Source: Camellia lanceoleosa
Taxonomy: Eukaryota; Streptophyta; Magnoliopsida; Ericales; Theaceae
Length of the DNA stretch: 64,000 nucleotides
Reading direction: 5' to 3'
Assembly: GCA_025200525.1 (NCBI GenBank)
Contig: CM045758.1
Span: 3,898,706 to 3,962,705 of the forward strand
Below the pieces are notes generated by a model. The model was not told the origin of the DNA. It worked only from the letters and a program-made list of their open reading frames with translations, and did not search any database. Shown piece by piece: positions 63,355 to 64,000 of this stretch (positions are counted from its first letter, which is position 1; the number at the start of each line of letters is the position of its first letter). The position numbers were made by a program, and so were the translations under genes.

Positions 63355-63593
63355 GGCCTCATTTGGGAACATACTTTTTTAGTAATTTTTTGAATTTTTT
63401 GCTAAAATGTGATGTAAAAAAAAAAAAAAAAAACTAGTATGTTTGTGATGACTTTTTGACTTTTTATAAAAAAATATGCAAAAAGTAGAGAGAAAAAGAA
63501 AATTTTGAATTTTTTGTATGAATTGTTGGCTTTTTGATTTTTTTAGTGACTTGTTAGCTTTTTGGCTAAAAAAGTCACTTGCCAAACGAGACT
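63355..63593. mobile_element. PIF/Harbinger (Tourist-like) MITE with TAA duplication
   Basis: The left end GGCCTCATTTGGGAAC and the reversed right end AGTCTCGTTTGGCAAG are inverted repeats. TAA flanks both sides (63352-63354 and 63594-63596). The 239-bp interior has no coding sequence. Confidence 0.75.
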
Positions 63594-64000
63594 TAAGTAT
63601 CTATAATATTTTTTTTACTTATTTTCTAAAATGGCTACATGTGCTTGCCTTGTCTAGGATTATATGTCAGATTTTGTTTATAATTTATAATTTATTATTT
63701 TTAAATTTTTTGCTAAGTTCTTTTTATAATTTAATTAATATTTTATTTTTTCTATAGTTATTTATAGCAAAATGTTATTATTTAAATTATCTAATTGTAC
63801 TTCTTCAATATATCTAATACTCATATAATTTTGTTGGCAATGTGAAGAAATGCTCTAACACCAATTTAATCACACAACGAAATAAAACACTTTTTAAAGA
63901 TAAAATAAAAAAATTTAGTTGGGTGGAGTCTTTTACTAATTTATAATATTTACGGACATATAATTTAATTTTGTAATTCTTTCAAGAACTAAATAGGTTT

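Overview
The window is nuclear DNA from a flowering plant, probably a woody eudicot. It is AT-rich. Genes are split by many GT-AG introns, intergenic DNA is full of small transposons and retroelement debris, and the three genes recognised are plant-type. I cannot name the species. No prokaryotic features, rRNA, CRISPR array or convincing tRNA gene was seen.

Three genes lie on the + strand. (1) Positions 1 to about 33,440 hold nearly all of a GCN1/ILITHYIA (ILA) gene, a giant HEAT-repeat protein that activates the GCN2 kinase on stressed ribosomes. I traced 59 coding exons whose phases join without a break from 318 to 31,320; only the first ~37 residues lie off the left edge. The last exons look damaged: the conserved reading register changes frame several times and the continuous frame stops at 31,547-31,549, about 50 codons early. 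(2) An MFAP1-like spliceosomal protein is encoded by two exons (45,067-46,253 and 47,195-47,309), possibly with a leader exon ending at 35,626 and a 9.3-kb leader intron. (3) A neprosin-family (DUF239) secreted protein is encoded by seven exons between 53,526 and 59,209.

The rest is mobile DNA. Inside ILA introns there are hAT-like elements (4,191; 18,135; 20,286; 24,166), two Stowaway MITEs, a Mutator-like MITE, two RTE LINE tails, and a cluster of TRIM/LTR-like blocks. Between ILA and MFAP1 there are a CACTA element, a 3.35-kb hAT element holding a possible 2-kb LTR insertion, and a decayed L1 LINE that is itself interrupted. Downstream there are TIR repeats, PIF/Harbinger-like MITEs and AT-rich DNA.

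The genes are housekeeping or widely conserved and do not form a pathway together. I found no new multi-gene system. The most notable points are the frame damage at the ILA 3' end, several cleanly bounded nested transposons, a two-codon upstream ORF whose stop overlaps the neprosin start, and microsatellites serving as splice-acceptor pyrimidine tracts.
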